A stretch of DNA of 64,000 nucleotides from the NCBI RefSeq assembly GCF_018777395.1, contig NZ_JAFJYC010000002.1, positions 713,415-777,414 of the forward strand, written 5' to 3'. The notes under the pieces are model-generated. The model had not been told where the DNA came from and did not search any database. It saw only the letters and a program-made list of their open reading frames with translations. Below, in pieces: positions 54,949 to 64,000 of the stretch. The translations under genes and the position numbers were made by a program. The DNA comes from Candidatus Sodalis endolongispinus (GTDB lineage: Bacteria > Pseudomonadota > Gammaproteobacteria > Enterobacterales > Enterobacteriaceae). Each line of letters begins with the position of its first letter. The stretch's first letter is position 1.

Positions 54949-55665
54949 ATGACGGAACTCATTCCCATCGCCACCGCCGCGGGGACCACCCTCGCCCTAG
55001 CGCTGTGTGCGCTGGTCATCGGCCTGATTTTGGCCATGGGCTTCTCCGCGCTGGAATCGGCACGCTGGCGCTGGCTGGCGCTGACCGGCACTACGCTTGT
55101 CACGCTGCTGCGCGGCCTGCCGGAAATACTGGTGGTGCTGTTTATCTATTTCGGCGCTTCGCAGTTACTGGTCACGCTGGCGGACGGCATGACCCTGCAA
55201 CTGGGTTCGCTGCACATTACGCTCGCGCTGCCTATCGATAATTTCGACGTCAGTCCTTTTCTCTGTGGCGTGATTGCGTTGGCGCTGTTGTATGCGGCCT
55301 ACGCCTCGCAAACGTTACGCGGCGCCCTGAAAGCCATCGCGCAGGGTCAGTGGGAGTCGGGGCAGGCGCTCGGGATGAGCAACGGCGCGACGTTTTTCCG
55401 GGTGATTTTGCCGCAAATGTGGCGTCACGCCCTGCCGGGGCTGGGGAATCAGTGGCTGGTGCTGCTGAAGGACACGGCTTTGGTGTCGCTGATTAGCGTC
55501 AACGATCTGATGTTGCAAACCAAAAGCATCGTCAGCTTTACCCAACAGCCGTTTACCTGGTATTTGCTGGCGGCGTGCGTTTATCTGGTGATTACGCTTT
55601 TCAGCCAGGTGGTACTGCGCGCCTGCGAACTGCGCGCCACGCGCTTTGACAAGAGGGCATCCTGA
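54949..55665 (+). CDS. artQ: artQ, arginine ABC transporter permease
   Basis: One of two membrane subunits of the arginine transporter. The 238-residue product matches the E. coli length. Five hydrophobic helices are visible, and the permease signature contacting the ATPase is the EAA-like loop [21 protein letters not shown]. Start [19 protein letters not shown] at 54949. The stop overlaps the artM start (TGATG), indicating coupled translation. Intact. Confidence 0.96.
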   Translation: MTELIPIATAAGTTLALALCALVIGLILAMGFSALESARWRWLALTGTTLVTLLRGLPEILVVLFIYFGASQLLVTLADGMTLQLGSLHITLALPIDNFDVSPFLCGVIALALLYAAYASQTLRGALKAIAQGQWESGQALGMSNGATFFRVILPQMWRHALPGLGNQWLVLLKDTALVSLISVNDLMLQTKSIVSFTQQPFTWYLLAACVYLVITLFSQVVLRACELRATRFDKRAS

Positions 55666-56333
55666 TGACCGGTTATTTGCTGGCGCTGCTGCCCGGGCTA
55701 CCGGTCAGCCTGTCGCTCACGGCGATAGCGGTACTGGCGGCGCTGGTGCTAGCGCTGCTGTTTACCGTCATCCTTACGTTGCGTACGCCCATACTGGCGC
55801 CGCTGGTAACGGTCTATATTACGCTGTTCACCGGTACGCCGCTGTTGGTGCAGATCTTCCTTATCTACTACGGACCGGGACAATTTGCCGGCCTGCGCGC
55901 TATCCCCTGGCTGTGGTCGTTTTTATCCCAGCCTTGGCTGTGCGCCATGGTGGCCCTGGCGCTAAACAGCGCCGCCTACAGTACTCAGTTGTTTGCCGGT
56001 GCGATGCGCGCCATTCCCGACGGGCAATGGCAATCCTGCGCGGCGCTCGGCATGAACCGCTTGCAGTCGCTGCGGCTGCTGCTGCCGTTTGCCATCAAGC
56101 GCGCCCTGTCCTCTTACTCCAATGAAGTGGTGCTGGTGTTCAAGAGCACCTCGCTGGCCTATACCATCACCCTGATGGACGTGATGGGGCAAAGTCAGCT
56201 CCTTTATGGCCGCACCTATGATGTGATGGTGTTCGGCGCGGCGGGGATTATCTATCTGTGCGTCAACGGCGTGCTGACGCTTTTAATGCGTAGGCTGGAG
56301 CGGCGGGCGCTGCGTTTCGAGCAGCGCCATTAA
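55665..56333 (+). CDS. artM: artM, arginine ABC transporter permease
   Basis: Second membrane subunit of the arginine transporter. The 222-residue product equals E. coli ArtM. The EAA-like loop is seen at QSCAALGMNRLQSLRLLLPF, and ITLFTGTPLLVQIFLIYY is the family's conserved first-loop region. Last gene of the art operon. artJ, which follows artM in E. coli, is not present; 195 bases of GC-rich sequence lead to rlmC. Intact. Confidence 0.96.
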   Translation: MTGYLLALLPGLPVSLSLTAIAVLAALVLALLFTVILTLRTPILAPLVTVYITLFTGTPLLVQIFLIYYGPGQFAGLRAIPWLWSFLSQPWLCAMVALALNSAAYSTQLFAGAMRAIPDGQWQSCAALGMNRLQSLRLLLPFAIKRALSSYSNEVVLVFKSTSLAYTITLMDVMGQSQLLYGRTYDVMVFGAAGIIYLCVNGVLTLLMRRLERRALRFEQRH

Positions 56334-56528
56334 CGCGCGCGGCGCCCGGCACGGTGCGTGCCCGGCCGCGGCAGGATCCTTGGGTGCCGAGGGTAAGGCG
56401 TGACATGAGCGCCGAAGGTTAAGCGCTAAACTAGCGCTGAAGGGCTGGCGCTAAACGGGCACCGACATTCAGGGGGTGCTGGACGCGCGCCAAAATTCAG
56501 ACGCGACACGACAGTGGCCGGTCGGCTA

Positions 56529-57674
56529 TTAATCGGCGCCATCCGGCCCGCGACGCTCCAGCAGTACCAGTGTCTCATAATGCGCGGTATGGGGAAACAT
56601 ATCGAACAGCCGCACGCGGCGTACCTGATAGTCGAAGAGCTCCGCCAGATCGCGCATCAGCGTCGCGGCCTGGCAGCTGGAATACAGGATCCAGCGCGGC
56701 GCCGTGGCGCTGAGCCAGGCGCACAGCTCGCGGCCGATGCCGCGCCGCGGCGGGTTGACCAGCACCAAATCCGGCGCCGCGCCGTTTTGCACGGCAAAGC
56801 GGGTAGAGTCCAACGCCTGAAACGAGACTTGCTCCAGCCCCAGTTGCTGCGCCGACTGCCGCGCGCTGGCAATGGCCTCCGCGCTGATTTCAATGCCGGT
56901 GAGCTGCATGCCGGGACGACAAAGGTGCAGGCCGAAGCCGCCGACGCCGCAAAACAGGTCCCAAAGCCGGGTTCACCGGCAGCGCGGCGACACAATCCCG
57001 GGCGGGGGCGTACAGGCCGGCGGCGACCTGCGGGTTGGTCTGAAAGAAACTTTGCGGCCGAATGTACAGCGGCACGCCGTTGAGCCGCTCCTCCAGCGCA
57101 CCCGCGCCGGCGTCAGCACGATTTCCCGTTCGCCTTCTAGCACCGCCATCGGCACCGGCTGCAGGTTAACCGAGATAACTGTTAACTGCGGCAATCGCGC
57201 CTGCAGCCAGGGCAACGCCGCCCGGAGATGCCCCAGCTTGGCCTCGGATCGCAGCACAAAGCGCAGCATCATTGCGCCATCGAGCCGGCTTTCGGTCAGC
57301 AGCAAGAACTTTAATTCGCCGCGCCGGCGCGCTACATGATACGGGGTCAGACCCGCCCGCGGGATAAACTGTTTCAAGACGGCGAACACCGGCGCGAAGC
57401 CTTCGGGATACAACGGGCAGGCGCACAAATCCACCCCACCCCCGGCATCGGCAATGCCCAGCAGCGGCCGTTCGACGCTGCCGCTCACCACCATTTTCGC
57501 CTTATTGCGCATCGCCTGCGGCGCCGAACCCATGGCCGGCTGCCAGCATGCCGCCGGCACATTGGGCAGCAGCGCCGCCAGCTGGCGCTGTTTTTCCGCC
57601 AACTGCTGGCCATAGGGCATGGCAAGCCACTGGCAAGAGCGGCAACGTTCGGTAGTGAAAAGATCGCAGTGCAT
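56529..57674 (-). pseudogene. rlmC: rlmC (rumB), 23S rRNA m5U747 methyltransferase, two frameshifts
   Basis: RlmC is an iron-sulfur SAM enzyme methylating U747 of 23S rRNA. ATG at 57674 gives [16 protein letters not shown] with the cluster cysteines at positions 3, 11 and 14. First frameshift near 57108, between REIVLTPA and [20 protein letters not shown]. Second near 56968, between VAALPVN and [14 protein letters not shown]. The SAM region, [14 protein letters not shown] and the catalytic Cys (LYSSCQAAT) are readable in the last frame, ending at 56529. Conserved pieces in three frames show recent decay. Product absent. Confidence 0.95.
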
Positions 57675-57736
57675 GGGCGGTATCGGGTAGTAGCAAGCGT
57701 AACGGGGGCGCATTGTAGCATCGCCCCCGCGTCAAA

Positions 57737-58237
57737 TCATCTATTATGGCGGGCGAAAAAGCGGCGGCTGGACGGGGCGCCGAACAGCAGCGCGATAATC
57801 AATACATCCGGTAATTTCAGCATCAAGACCTGATAGCCGATTTGCCCGGCGGTATCGCCCGGCAGCATGAACATTTCCGGATAAAACCCGCGCCAGGTGG
57901 CGAAAAACAGATACAGGGCACTCAAGATCTGGCAACCGAGGTAACACCAGCGGGTCCAGGGCACGGCGCGCATTACGCCAAAGCCGCAGCGGATTTCAAT
58001 AAACACCATGGTCAGACTGGCCAGGAACAGCCCGGTCAAATCCCAGGCGCGACTGCTGTGGTGGACGAAGCTATGCATCCCGTTGACGCCAAACGCATTA
58101 AACAGCAACACCACGTCCAGGCAGCGAATAGTAATCAGCGCAATGCCGGCTATCATCACCGCCACCGGCGCACCGACAGGCACCCGGATCCGGGGACGGG
58201 CGCCAACGATCGTGCTGTTTCTTAATATCTCCGACAT
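57737..58237 (-). CDS. ybjO: ybjO, inner-membrane protein of unknown function
   Basis: The 166-residue product has four predicted transmembrane helices (around 25-45, 65-90, 95-115, 135-155). It matches E. coli YbjO in length (162) and place, between potI and rlmC. Segments such as RCLDVVLLFNAFGVNGMHSF and RFFARHNR support the call. No function is established. It begins 70 bases downstream of potI on the same strand. Intact. Confidence 0.85.
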   Translation of the reverse strand: MSEILRNSTIVGARPRIRVPVGAPVAVMIAGIALITIRCLDVVLLFNAFGVNGMHSFVHHSSRAWDLTGLFLASLTMVFIEIRCGFGVMRAVPWTRWCYLGCQILSALYLFFATWRGFYPEMFMLPGDTAGQIGYQVLMLKLPDVLIIALLFGAPSSRRFFARHNR

Positions 58238-58307
58238 CGCCTTTCTCCTTCACGCTCGCGCCGTTAGCCGCCGGCGCACTCCTAAAGATTAGCAGCGATC
58301 CCGTCAA

Positions 58308-59153
58308 TCAGCCACGCGCGGCGCGCTGGCGATCGCGCTGATGCTGTTTTTCCTTACGGGACATCAACCACCAGGCTATCAGACCAATAATGCCCACCAC
58401 CCCCAGGATAAGCGTCGCCAGGGCATTAATCTCCGGATTTACCCCCATGCGCACGCTGGAGAAAACCAGCATCGGCAGCGTCGTGGAGCCGGGACCGGCG
58501 ACAAAACTGGCAATCACCAGATCGTCGAGCGACAGGGTAAACGCCAATAGCCAGCCGGAGATGATAGCCGGCGCAATCATCAGCAACGTAATGATGAAAA
58601 ACACCTTCACCGGCGTGGCGCCCAAATCCATCGCCGCCTCTTCGATAGAGTTATCCAGCTCGCGCAGGCGTGAACTCACCACCACCGCCACGTAAGCGGT
58701 ACAAAACGTCACATGCGCCAGCCAGATGGTGAACATGCCGCGCTCGGCGGGCCAGCCTATCGCGTGCCCCAGCGCGACAAACAGCAATAGCAGCGACAAT
58801 CCGGTAATCACGTCCGGCATGACCAGCGGCGCGGTCAGCATAAAGGCGAAACCGCTGGCGCCGCGAAAGCGGCCGAAGCGAACGATAACCACCGCCGCCA
58901 GGGTCCCCAGCAGCACCGACATCGTGACCGTGGACGCCGCCAGCGTCATACTCAGCGTCACGGCGCTTATCATTGCATCGTCGTGCACCAGCACGTGGTA
59001 CCATTGCGTGGACCAGCCGGCCCAGACCGTCACCAGCCGTGAGCTGTTAAACGAATAAATCACCAACATCAGCATCGGCGCGTACAAAAAGGTGTAGCCT
59101 ACTACCAGTATCAGGATGCGCCAGGGCGAACGGACGACCGGTAAGGTATTCAT
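58308..59153 (-). CDS. potI: potI, putrescine ABC transporter permease
   Basis: Membrane subunit of the PotFGHI putrescine uptake system. The 281-residue product is the E. coli length, with six helices. The EAA loop (EAAMDLGATPVKVFFIITLLM) begins at about residue 183. Overlaps the potH stop by four bases (ATGA). No disabling change is seen, although the binding protein gene potF has a stop. Confidence 0.96.
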   Translation of the reverse strand: MNTLPVVRSPWRILILVVGYTFLYAPMLMLVIYSFNSSRLVTVWAGWSTQWYHVLVHDDAMISAVTLSMTLAASTVTMSVLLGTLAAVVIVRFGRFRGASGFAFMLTAPLVMPDVITGLSLLLLFVALGHAIGWPAERGMFTIWLAHVTFCTAYVAVVVSSRLRELDNSIEEAAMDLGATPVKVFFIITLLMIAPAIISGWLLAFTLSLDDLVIASFVAGPGSTTLPMLVFSSVRMGVNPEINALATLILGVVGIIGLIAWWLMSRKEKQHQRDRQRAARG

Positions 59154-60109
59154 CGGTGATCTCCCATGGCTTTGTTCTGATGTTTATGGAACCACATGAT
59201 GGGCGCTATTAACACCAGCAGCATCACCACCGCAACCGCTGAGGCCACCGGCCAATCGCGGTTATTGAAAAACTCCTGCCACAAGATGCGGCCGATCATG
59301 ATGCTGTCCGGCCCGCCGAGCAGTTCAGGGATCACATACTCCCCTACCGCCGGGATAAACACCAGCATCGAGCCGGCAATAATGCCCCCTTTGGTCAGCG
59401 GCACGATCACCTGGAAAAAGGTTTTTAGCGGCCGGGCGCCCAAATCCAGCGAGGCTTCCACCAGCGAATAATCCAACCGGGTCAGCGCGGTATAGATGGG
59501 CAGGATCATAAAAGGTAGATAGGCGTACACCACGCCGATATATACCGCCAGGTTGGTATGCAGAATTACCAGCGGCTGGTCGATAACCCCAAGCCACATC
59601 AGCACATTATTCAGCACGCCGTTATTCTTCAGAATGCCATTCCAGGCATAAACCCGGATCAGAAACGAGGTCCATGACGGAAGAATAACCAGTAATAACA
59701 GAATGTTACGCGTGTATGCCCGGCTGTGCGCCACCGCCCAGGCCATGGGGTAGCCCAGCAGCAGGCAGAAGAACGTCGATACCGCCGCCACCTGCAGAGA
59801 TTGCAGATAGGCTTCGATATACAGCGGGTCGTCCAGCAGCTGGATAAAATTGGCCAGATTGAGCGAAATCGACAGGTTGCCGTCCAGCCAGCTGACCAAA
59901 TCGGTGTAGGGCGGGATCGCGCGCGCCATTTCGGCCAGACTGATTTTAAATACGATCAAAAACGGCAGCATGAACAGCAGCAGCAGCCACAGGTAAGGCA
60001 GCAGGATCACTATCTTGCGACCGTGGGCCATCTGCCAGCGTGTCAGCAAGCCCGGGATCACCACGCGCCGCGCAACACCGGCCGGCGATTTAGGATTAGC
60101 GTTGGACAT
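59150..60109 (-). CDS. potH: potH, putrescine ABC transporter permease
   Basis: Partner permease of PotI. ATG at 60109 (MSNANPKSPAGVARRVVIPG) gives 319 residues, near E. coli PotH (317); the frame extends 35 codons upstream into potG without support. The EAA loop is EASLDLGARPLKTFFQVIVP. It lies 13 bases after potG. Appears intact. Confidence 0.95.
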   Translation of the reverse strand: MSNANPKSPAGVARRVVIPGLLTRWQMAHGRKIVILLPYLWLLLLFMLPFLIVFKISLAEMARAIPPYTDLVSWLDGNLSISLNLANFIQLLDDPLYIEAYLQSLQVAAVSTFFCLLLGYPMAWAVAHSRAYTRNILLLLVILPSWTSFLIRVYAWNGILKNNGVLNNVLMWLGVIDQPLVILHTNLAVYIGVVYAYLPFMILPIYTALTRLDYSLVEASLDLGARPLKTFFQVIVPLTKGGIIAGSMLVFIPAVGEYVIPELLGGPDSIMIGRILWQEFFNNRDWPVASAVAVVMLLVLIAPIMWFHKHQNKAMGDHR

Positions 60110-60122
60110 CACCTCCCCTCCC

Positions 60123-61259
60123 CTAAACCGTAAGCACAATGCAGCTGTCCGCGTCCCAGCACAGGTTGACCTGGTCGCCCCAGGTGGGCGCGCCTTTGCG
60201 GTAACGATGGGCATTGGTCAACTGGGAGCTGATGATCTGTCCGCTGTTCAGGCGGACGTGATAAATGGACAAATCTCCCAGGTAGGCGATATTGATCACC
60301 TCCCCCACGGCGAAGTTACAGCCGTCCTCCGGCGCGCCCTCGCAGAGCATGATTTTCTCTGGCCGCAGCGCGACATGGACCGGGACGCCGTCCACCACCG
60401 AGACATCGGTATTGACCCGTAGCGGCGATAGCAGGCCTGGACTCTGCAGGATAAGCGCGTCGTCCGAACGCGCCTTGAGCAACCCCTCGAACATATTTAC
60501 CGAGCCGATAAACTCGGCGCTAAAGCGGCTGTTAGGATGCTCATAAATCTCCTCCGGCTCGCCTATTTGTACAAACTTGCCGCGGTCTATGATGGCAATA
60601 CGGCCCGCCATGGTCATCGCTTCTTCCTGATCGTGGGTCACCATGACGCAGGTCACGCCGACCCGCTCAAGAATATCCACCACTTTCAGCTGCATGCGGT
60701 CACGCAGCTTTTTATCTAGCGCCCACATGGGTTCATCCAGCAGCAGAAGCTTGGGCCGTTTGGCCAAGCTGCGCGCCAAGGCCACCCGCTGACGCTGGCC
60801 GCCGGAAAACTGATGCGGCTTGCGCGCCGCAAATTCCTGCATATGCACCATCGCCAGCATCTCTGCCACCCGCAGTTTTATCTCCGCGCGCGGCAGCTTG
60901 TCCTGCTTCAGGCCAAAAGCGATATTCTGCTCCACCGTCATGTGGGGGAACAGCGCATAGGACTGGAACATCATATTGATGGGCCGTTGATAGGGTGGGG
61001 TATGGGAGAGATCCTGACCGTCGAGGACAATAGCGCCGTGGGTCGGCGCCTCGAAGCCTGCCAGCATGCGTAACAGCGTGGATTTGCCGCAGCCGGAAGC
61101 GCCCAACAGGGCGAACATTTCCCCTTTATAGATGGTGAGACTGACATCATCCACCGCCATCTTCCCGTCAAAGCTTTTGGTCAGATTGCGGATTTCCAGC
61201 AATGGCGTCACCATTTTGCGGGCGCTGTTGGACGGCGGACGGGGTAAGGAATCGTTCAC
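60123..61259 (-). CDS. potG: potG, putrescine ABC transporter ATPase, unusual Trp in the D-loop
   Basis: ATPase of PotFGHI. 378 residues (E. coli 377). Walker A GASGCGKSTLLRML (from 53), Q-loop MMFQSYALF, signature FSGGQRQRVALARSL (from 151; usual first residue Leu), Walker B LLLLDEPM, H-loop VMVTHDQEEAM, then the C-terminal TOBE-like regulatory part. The D-loop, usually GALDKK, reads WALDKK: Trp179 (codon TGG at 60723-60725), a Gly-to-Trp change. This residue sits at the ATP-dimer interface and Trp is hard to accommodate, so function is doubtful. The frame is open throughout. Confidence 0.94.
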   Translation of the reverse strand: MNDSLPRPPSNSARKMVTPLLEIRNLTKSFDGKMAVDDVSLTIYKGEMFALLGASGCGKSTLLRMLAGFEAPTHGAIVLDGQDLSHTPPYQRPINMMFQSYALFPHMTVEQNIAFGLKQDKLPRAEIKLRVAEMLAMVHMQEFAARKPHQFSGGQRQRVALARSLAKRPKLLLLDEPMWALDKKLRDRMQLKVVDILERVGVTCVMVTHDQEEAMTMAGRIAIIDRGKFVQIGEPEEIYEHPNSRFSAEFIGSVNMFEGLLKARSDDALILQSPGLLSPLRVNTDVSVVDGVPVHVALRPEKIMLCEGAPEDGCNFAVGEVINIAYLGDLSIYHVRLNSGQIISSQLTNAHRYRKGAPTWGDQVNLCWDADSCIVLTV

Positions 61260-61330
61260 TAATATTACTCTCCGGTATCAGCGGGGGCAGCGGACCGGCT
61301 CGGCCGGCGTATCGCCGCAAACAAAGCATA

Positions 61331-61353
61331 ACAGGCGGGGGTGAGCCGCCTGT
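61331..61353. promoter_or_regulatory. intercistronic hairpin between potF and potG
   Basis: ACAGGCGG (61331-61338) pairs with CCGCCTGT (61346-61353), an 8-bp stem in the 126-base gap between potF and potG. No T run follows. It could protect the potF message or damp read-through into potG, as intercistronic stems do in other binding-protein operons. Confidence 0.55.
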
Positions 61354-61385
61354 CGGTTAAGGTAAGCGTAGCGTAATTCGCCGGA

Positions 61386-62498
61386 TTATTTGCCGCTTTT
61401 CACTTTGGTCCAGGCGCGGGTAATCACGCGGTCGATTTTCGGCAGCTGCACTTTTAGCGTAAAAAGTTTGGCGCGCACGTCCGCCGGCGGGTAAATGCCA
61501 GGATTGTCACGCACTTCCGGGTTTACCAGCGCCGTCGCCGCCTGGTTGCCGTTGGCGTAGAAGATCTGGTTACTGGCGTCGGCAATCACCTGCGGCTCCA
61601 GCAGATAGTTAATGAACTGGTAGGCTTCATCGAGATTTTTGGCGTCCGCCGGAATGGCCAGCACGTCAAAAAACGCCAGCGCCCCTTCTTTTGGAATCGA
61701 ATAGGCAATATTAACGCCGTTTTTCGCTTACTTGGCCCGATTGGCGGCCTGCATGACATCGCCCGCCCAGCCGATAGCGACGCAAATATCGCCGTTCGCC
61801 AGGTCGTTAATGTATTGCGAAGAGTGGAAGTAGCGAATGCTCGGCCGCAGTTTCAGCAACAGATCTGTGGCCGGACCGGTATAATCGGCGGCGCTGTCGC
61901 TGTTGGGATCTTTACCCAGGTAGTTGAGCACCCTTGCGTAAATCTCCGAAGGTGCGTCGAGGAATGACACGCCGCAGCTTTTCAGCTTTGCCAGGTTTTC
62001 TGGTTTCAGCACCAAATCCCAGCTGTTGACCGGCGCGTCTTTGCCCAGCGCCGCTTTGACCTTTTCGACGTTATAGCCGATACCGGTAGTGGCCCACATA
62101 TAGGGAACGGCATATTTGTTATCCGGATCGTGACGGCTAGTGAGATTGAGCAGCTCCGGGTCGAGATTTTTGTAATTGGGCAGTTTGCTCTTGTCCAGCG
62201 GCTGGAAGACGCCGGCCGACAGCTGGCGTTCCAGGAAACTCTCGGAGGAGGGCACCACAATATCAAAGCCGGTGCTACCGGCCATCAGTTTCCATTCCAA
62301 TACCTCGTTGGAATCGAAAACGTCATAGACCACCTTGATGCCGGTTTTCTTTTCAAAATTAGGGACGGTATTTGGCCCGATATAGTCCGACCAGTTGTAG
62401 ACGTGCAATGTTTTCTGCTCTGCGAACGCAGAGGCGGAAACGGCCATCAATAAGCCGGCAATCGCACCGGTAAGCCATGATTGACGTTGGGTGAACAT
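61386..62498 (-). pseudogene. potF: potF, periplasmic putrescine-binding protein, one nonsense codon
   Basis: PotF delivers putrescine to PotGHI. ATG at 62498 gives [15 protein letters not shown] with signal peptide to about residue 26. Ligand-site text such as [12 protein letters not shown] and [12 protein letters not shown] is intact. TAA at 61728-61730 follows AANRAK, where E. coli has Glu (NRAKEAKNGVN); the frame continues unbroken to ITRAWTKVKSGK at 61386, so one base change (GAA to TAA) removed the last third. Also Trp69 replaces Gly in VLEGKLMAG. Without PotF the intact permeases have no binding protein. Confidence 0.95.
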
Positions 62499-63010
62499 CC
62501 GTAACTTCCTCCCTAAACCTTCATCTCACAACGGCGCTCATGTCGCAGCACCGCTCCAGGTCATTGATGAAAAGCGCAATGCGCAAACCAGGCATCCCAT
62601 GGCGGCCCGTGCGGTAAACCCGCCGCACAACAGCCGGTTTTCCTGGCGAACACCGCCATCGCGTAGCCTAAACCACGCGGCGCCTGGCGCCCGCTCAGCC
62701 TGTCACCGGCATAACCGCACAGACGGTCCCGCGCCAGCATCCGGCGTAAAAAACGACTTTAAGTGACTAATTATTCATTTTACCGCATTTTAAGATGCGA
62801 ACTGGCAACACAAGGCAGAGAAAATAGTGAATGATCGACATAATGCAGTATAAAGGCATCCCTCGTCGGGAATTGACAGGATAACGACTGGACGCCGCCC
62901 GCGCATAGCCGGTGGTGTCTCACGGTGGTCCGCGGTGGCCATCACGGCAGGCGACAAAGCGCTGGCTTATCGGCAAGCGCGCGGCAGAATACGATTTGCC
63001 CGACCAAAGC
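62499..63010. other. intergenic region upstream of potF
   Basis: About 510 bases with no recognisable gene; holds the potF promoter. AT-rich at 62755-62830, otherwise GC-rich. Confidence 0.5.
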
Positions 63011-63116
63011 GCGTGCCATGCAGCGCCCGCAACGGGAGGTTAAATCGGAGCGCGGGCCACGCACTGCCCGCAATTGAACATCAAATCAGAGGGCGGGCCA
63101 CGCGCTGCCCGCAGGC
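63011..63116. repeat. 41-bp imperfect tandem repeat, two copies and a partial third, next to the ybjN 3' end
   Basis: Units starting GCGTGCCATGC (63011), GCGGGCCACGC (63052) and GCGGGCCACGC (63093) are spaced 41 bases. Each unit contains a hairpin (GCGGGC with GCCCGC). It ends eight bases before the ybjN stop and could act as a terminator for ybjN. Confidence 0.8.
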
Positions 63117-63123
63117 GCGCGGT

Positions 63124-63603
63124 TTAGTGGATTACCGGAGCCGAAGGAGCATGGGCCTCGCTGTCATCCTCTTCGCCCATGAACAACAGATCGTTGGCGC
63201 GGGCTTCCATGATGAGCATGGAGATCTGCTCCTCGGCCTGCTGCATAAAATGGCGAAACTGGCCGAGGGTGACCCCGGCGGAGCTGACCAAAGCCTGACA
63301 GGCCACCAGCCTGGGCAAATTATCGTCCTGGATGTCAATAAACGCTTTCACCGTCAGCGAGCTGGCGTTGATCTGGCTTAAATCCCCCACCAGCGCGATA
63401 AGGGCCGTCGGCCGGACTTCCGCCATGGCGGAAAACAAGATGACATTGTCAACCAGATCAACCTTCGCATCAAAAATGCCGTCAAAATTCTGCATATGCG
63501 GCAGATGCAACGCCTGGCAAGAGTCGCATTCATAGAATGACAAATTCAGCTTCTCCAGCCAGCGCCTCAGGACATCCAGATCCGGTACTACAAGTAAATC
63601 CAT
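63124..63603 (-). CDS. ybjN: ybjN, small conserved regulator-like protein
   Basis: YbjN affects stress, motility and biofilm phenotypes in E. coli; its fold resembles type III secretion chaperones, but the mechanism is unclear. ATG at 63603 (MDLLVVPDLDVLRRWLEKL) gives 159 residues (E. coli 158). Highly conserved block: CDSCQALHLPHMQNFDGIFD, then LFSAMAEVRPTA and INASSLTVKAF. The C-terminus (MGEEDDSEAHAPSAPVIH) differs from E. coli. Lies between potF and rimK, as in E. coli. Intact. Confidence 0.95.
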   Translation of the reverse strand: MDLLVVPDLDVLRRWLEKLNLSFYECDSCQALHLPHMQNFDGIFDAKVDLVDNVILFSAMAEVRPTALIALVGDLSQINASSLTVKAFIDIQDDNLPRLVACQALVSSAGVTLGQFRHFMQQAEEQISMLIMEARANDLLFMGEEDDSEAHAPSAPVIH

Positions 63604-63846
63604 ATAAGGCCAACCTCTCATCAAGTGTGAAACGGGGCATAGCTTACGGAATATTAAATAGTAGCGCTATGGTCAAATGCAGCAATTTCACCTTCCCTTA
63701 GCCGAGATTGACGGCGATGGGGCGGTTCCAACCGCCGCTAACCGCGGCAATGGAGAAGCAGACGATTGATTTTTAAGCAATCACTGGCAAAGGAGAGGCA
63801 CAGCCGCCCCGCGCGCCGGCTTTTTCTGAAAAACGGTTTATGTCAG

Positions 63847-64000
63847 CTACCGGGACGGTCGGGCGGCAAGGCGGGCTTCAATAAACGTGATCATCAGGGT
63901 GGCAATATCCAGTTCGCTGGCGATTTCTATACCTTCAAGCCCAGGGGAGGCGTTTACCTCCATCACCAACGGTCCCCGCTTTACGCGCAGGATATCCACA
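63847..64000 (-). CDS. rimK: rimK, ribosomal protein S6 glutamate ligase, C-terminal fragment at the window edge
   Basis: RimK is an ATP-grasp enzyme adding glutamates to the C-terminus of ribosomal protein S6. Only the last 50 codons are visible: [20 protein letters not shown], then [15 protein letters not shown], with the metal-binding Glu-Val-Asn (MEVNASPG). The end ([10 protein letters not shown]) differs from the E. coli tail. The stop is at 63847-63849. Whether the rest is intact cannot be seen. Confidence 0.9.
   Translation of the reverse strand, partial: VDILRVKRGPLVMEVNASPGLEGIEIASELDIATLMITFIEARLAARPSR

Overview
The window reads as a chromosomal segment of a host-associated Enterobacterales bacterium undergoing gene decay. 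The gene content and local order closely follow the Escherichia coli blocks pqi-rmf-fabA-lonH-matP and rimK-potFGHI-artPIQM-clpSA-cydDC-trxB-lrp-ftsK-serS-pfl-serC-aroA-rpsA-ihfB-comEC. About sixteen genes carry stops, frameshifts, lost starts or truncations. The high GC, the gene order and the mix of intact and recently broken genes resemble Sodalis (tsetse and weevil symbionts, S. glossinidius type). That assignment is inference, not proof.

Layout. 1-5375: pqiB (nonsense), pqiC (lipobox Cys lost), rmf, fabA, lonH, matP. 5376-8416: a junction region with no recognisable gene, then a fragment of a secreted subtilisin-like protease with a chitin-binding tail, fused in frame to a truncated IS2-like element. 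8417-13169: a ruined comEC and an accessory cluster of three unknown genes on the minus strand, one split by a full-length IS2-like element flanked by 15-bp direct repeats. 13412-18946: ihfB, rpsA, cmk, aroA, serC, all on the minus strand; aroA has lost its normal stop and runs into cmk. 19106-25713: ycaO with a 93-bp tandem repeat at its 3' end, focA (ATG changed to ACG), pflB (three lesions), pflA (7-codon deletion). 26233-32249: broken yddA-like ABC gene, broken ycaD, intact serS, broken rarA. 32257-43544: intact lolA, ftsK, lrp, trxB, cydD, cydC, aat, infA. 44133-47297: clpA, clpS, cspD. 47595-52479: lysO, poxB, ltaE and amiD, all frameshifted, with a 105-bp triplicated repeat at the shared 3' end of ltaE and amiD. 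52627-56333: ybjP and the arginine transporter artPIQM. 56529-64000: rlmC (broken), ybjO, potI, potH, potG, potF (nonsense), ybjN, rimK (partial).

Function. The intact set covers cell division and chromosome segregation (ftsK, matP), translation (rpsA, infA, serS, aat), DNA bending (ihfB), unsaturated fatty acid and shikimate/serine synthesis (fabA, aroA, serC), cytochrome bd assembly (cydDC), thiol redox (trxB), N-degron proteolysis (clpSA), lipoprotein sorting (lolA) and arginine uptake (artPIQM). The decayed set covers anaerobic pyruvate fermentation (focA-pflBA), pyruvate oxidase (poxB), the putrescine uptake binding protein (potF), DNA uptake (comEC), envelope stress functions (pqiB, amiD) and accessory RNA/DNA functions (rlmC, rarA). 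This fits a bacterium in a nutrient-buffered, aerobic host niche.

The least explained parts are the three-gene accessory cluster between ihfB and comEC, the chitin-binding protease fragment at the matP/comEC breakpoint, the IS2-like element with an internal UGA in both copies and an unusually long target duplication, three unrelated triplicated tandem repeats near gene 3' ends, and several glycine-to-tryptophan changes at conserved positions.
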